A stretch of DNA of 64,000 nt from Agrobacterium tumefaciens (GTDB taxonomy: Bacteria; Pseudomonadota; Alphaproteobacteria; Rhizobiales; Rhizobiaceae): NCBI RefSeq assembly GCF_013318015.2, contig NZ_CP115842.1, positions 620,001 through 684,000 on the forward strand. Reading direction: 5' to 3'. Below the pieces are notes generated by a model that saw only the letters and a program-made list of their open reading frames with translations, was not told the origin of the DNA and made no database searches. The number at the start of each line of letters is the position of its first letter. Position 1 is the first letter of the stretch. The translations under genes were made by a program, and so were the position numbers. Positions 63,178 through 64,000 of this stretch are shown in pieces.

Positions 63178-63654
63178 TCAAAGCGGAAACAGGCTGGTCA
63201 GCGGCATATGCGATTTGATGATCGGAGATTTCAGCACAACGAAGCTGAAATATTTGTCGATACCGACATCCATGTCCGTCAGCCGCTCCATGATCGACTG
63301 ATATTCGACGATGCCGGAGGTGACGAATTTCAGGAGGTAATCGTAACCGCCTGAAACGAGGTGGCATTCTACCACTTGATCGATCTTTTCGATAACGCCG
63401 AGAAAACGGGCGAAGTCGATCTGGCGGTGGTTCTTGAGCGTGATCTCGGTGAATACCGTCAGCGTCTGGCCGAGCTTGTTGATGTTGATCTGTGCCGAAT
63501 AACCTTCGATATAGCCCTCGGCCTGAAGCTTCTTGACGCGCATCAGGCAGGGGCTTGGCGAGAGATTGACAAGCTCCGCCAGCTCGACATTGGTGATGCG
63601 ACCATTTTTCTGGAGTTCGTAAAGGATCTTGATGTCGATCCGGTCAAGTTTCAT
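63178..63654 (-). CDS. Lrp/AsnC family transcriptional regulator
   Basis: About 158 residues. The N-terminal helix-turn-helix reads MKLDRIDIKILYELQKNGRI and LAELVNLSPSPCLMRVKKLQ (about 1-50). The C-terminal RAM/AsnC ligand-binding domain includes VVECHLVSGGYDYLLKFVT. The ATG at 63654 matches the usual family N-terminus; AAGGGG lies about 11 nt upstream. It is divergent from the FAD oxidoreductase gene at 63886 and converges on the third importer, so it probably responds to an amino acid and controls one or both. Confidence 0.9.
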   Translation of the reverse strand: MKLDRIDIKILYELQKNGRITNVELAELVNLSPSPCLMRVKKLQAEGYIEGYSAQININKLGQTLTVFTEITLKNHRQIDFARFLGVIEKIDQVVECHLVSGGYDYLLKFVTSGIVEYQSIMERLTDMDVGIDKYFSFVVLKSPIIKSHMPLTSLFPL

Positions 63655-63885
63655 CACGTGCGGAACCCCTTTTATATTTTTTCGTGCGCGCGGCATAAAA
63701 TTCTGACGCGGCCATGGAAATCTTATCACATGAGCGTGCCCTGTCGACGCGGGGATGTTTTTTTCATCCAGCATAAAGAGTTGCAGACATGGCTACGAAC
63801 AGCAGGAGATTCCGGCAATCGGCGCAGTCTGGCAGCGTTTACCCGGCGACCAAGGTAAATTAAGACGAATACAAGGAGCCCCACC

Positions 63886-64000
63886 ATGCCTGCGCCGCTG
63901 CAACAGATCACGACATCACCGGAACTGCCGAAATCGGCGGACGCCGTCATTATTGGCGGCGGTATCGTCGGCGTGTTCGCAGCCTATTACCTCGCCCGGC
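63886..64000 (+). CDS. FAD-dependent oxidoreductase (DAO-like), partial
   Basis: The first 38 codons of a gene running past the right edge. After about 18 residues the FAD-binding Rossmann start ADAVIIGGGIVGVFAAYYLA is visible, typical of DAO-type amine or amino-acid oxidases. AAGGAG stands about 8 nt before the ATG. It is divergent from the Lrp-type regulator, a common arrangement for amino-acid dehydrogenases. Confidence 0.82.
   Translation, partial: MPAPLQQITTSPELPKSADAVIIGGGIVGVFAAYYLAR

Overview
This 64 kb window looks like a chromosomal or megaplasmid segment from an alphaproteobacterium of the Rhizobiaceae, most likely Agrobacterium/Rhizobium. The base composition is GC-rich, genes are tightly packed and often overlap by ATGA, ABC importers are very abundant, RirA-type iron boxes (TGA-N9-TCA) are present, and short mosaic palindromes lie between genes. 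The species assignment is inference from style and gene content. No rRNA, tRNA, CRISPR array, insertion sequence or phage gene was seen.

Layout. (1) 1-3.2 kb, minus strand: a ribose/inositol-type sugar ABC importer (binding protein, double ATPase, permease running off the left edge). (2) 3.5-12.0 kb, minus: a dipeptide-type ABC importer with an AbgB-like M20 amidohydrolase, an unusual leaderless class-A beta-lactamase-fold protein and a LysR regulator. (3) 12.1-26.3 kb: a long minus-strand operon with a second peptide-type importer, two HyuA-like plus two DUF917-like proteins placed mirror-wise around the binding-protein gene, and an isoaspartyl peptidase. It is headed by a divergent MalT-like LuxR regulator. 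(4) 26.3-35.0 kb, minus: a complete Has-type heme scavenging locus (ECF sigma factor, FecR-like anti-sigma, TonB-dependent receptor with signalling domain, secreted HasA-like protein, type I ABC exporter and adaptor). (5) 35.0-40.2 kb: an iron/siderophore ABC importer with two tandem binding proteins and a divergent methyltransferase, sharing a promoter region with a perfect RirA-type box. (6) 40.3-44.1 kb, minus: a second FecCD-type importer plus pseudoazurin behind a cobalamin riboswitch, with a 27-codon leader ORF in between. (7) 44.1-52.0 kb: a GNAT protein, then a plus-strand catabolic run (M20 deacylase, hydroxyacid dehydrogenase, cupin, aldehyde dehydrogenase, tartrate/D-malate-type dehydrogenase, succinate-semialdehyde-type dehydrogenase) ending in a strong terminator. 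(8) 52.2-64 kb: amine/amino-acid catabolism (FAD oxidoreductase, two HAD hydrolases, GNAT, class III aminotransferase), a third peptide-type ABC importer, an Lrp/AsnC regulator and the start of another FAD oxidoreductase.

How the parts work together. Regions 4-6 form a metal and cofactor acquisition island: heme by a secreted hemophore, ferric chelates by an ABC importer, and a corrinoid-controlled importer. IRO boxes upstream of the sigma gene and between the ferric importer and methyltransferase suggest shared iron control. The other regions are nutrient-scavenging modules in which an importer is packaged with cytoplasmic hydrolases or oxidoreductases and a local regulator (LysR, MalT-like LuxR, Lrp).

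Most noteworthy: the HasA-like protein that contains no histidine and carries an RTX/serralysin-like C-terminal module; the A-B-binding protein-B'-A' HyuA/DUF917 operon; the leader ORF between the cobalamin riboswitch and the transporter; and pseudoazurin coupled to that riboswitch operon. Start codons were chosen by ribosome-binding-site spacing and often differ from the longest reading frame.
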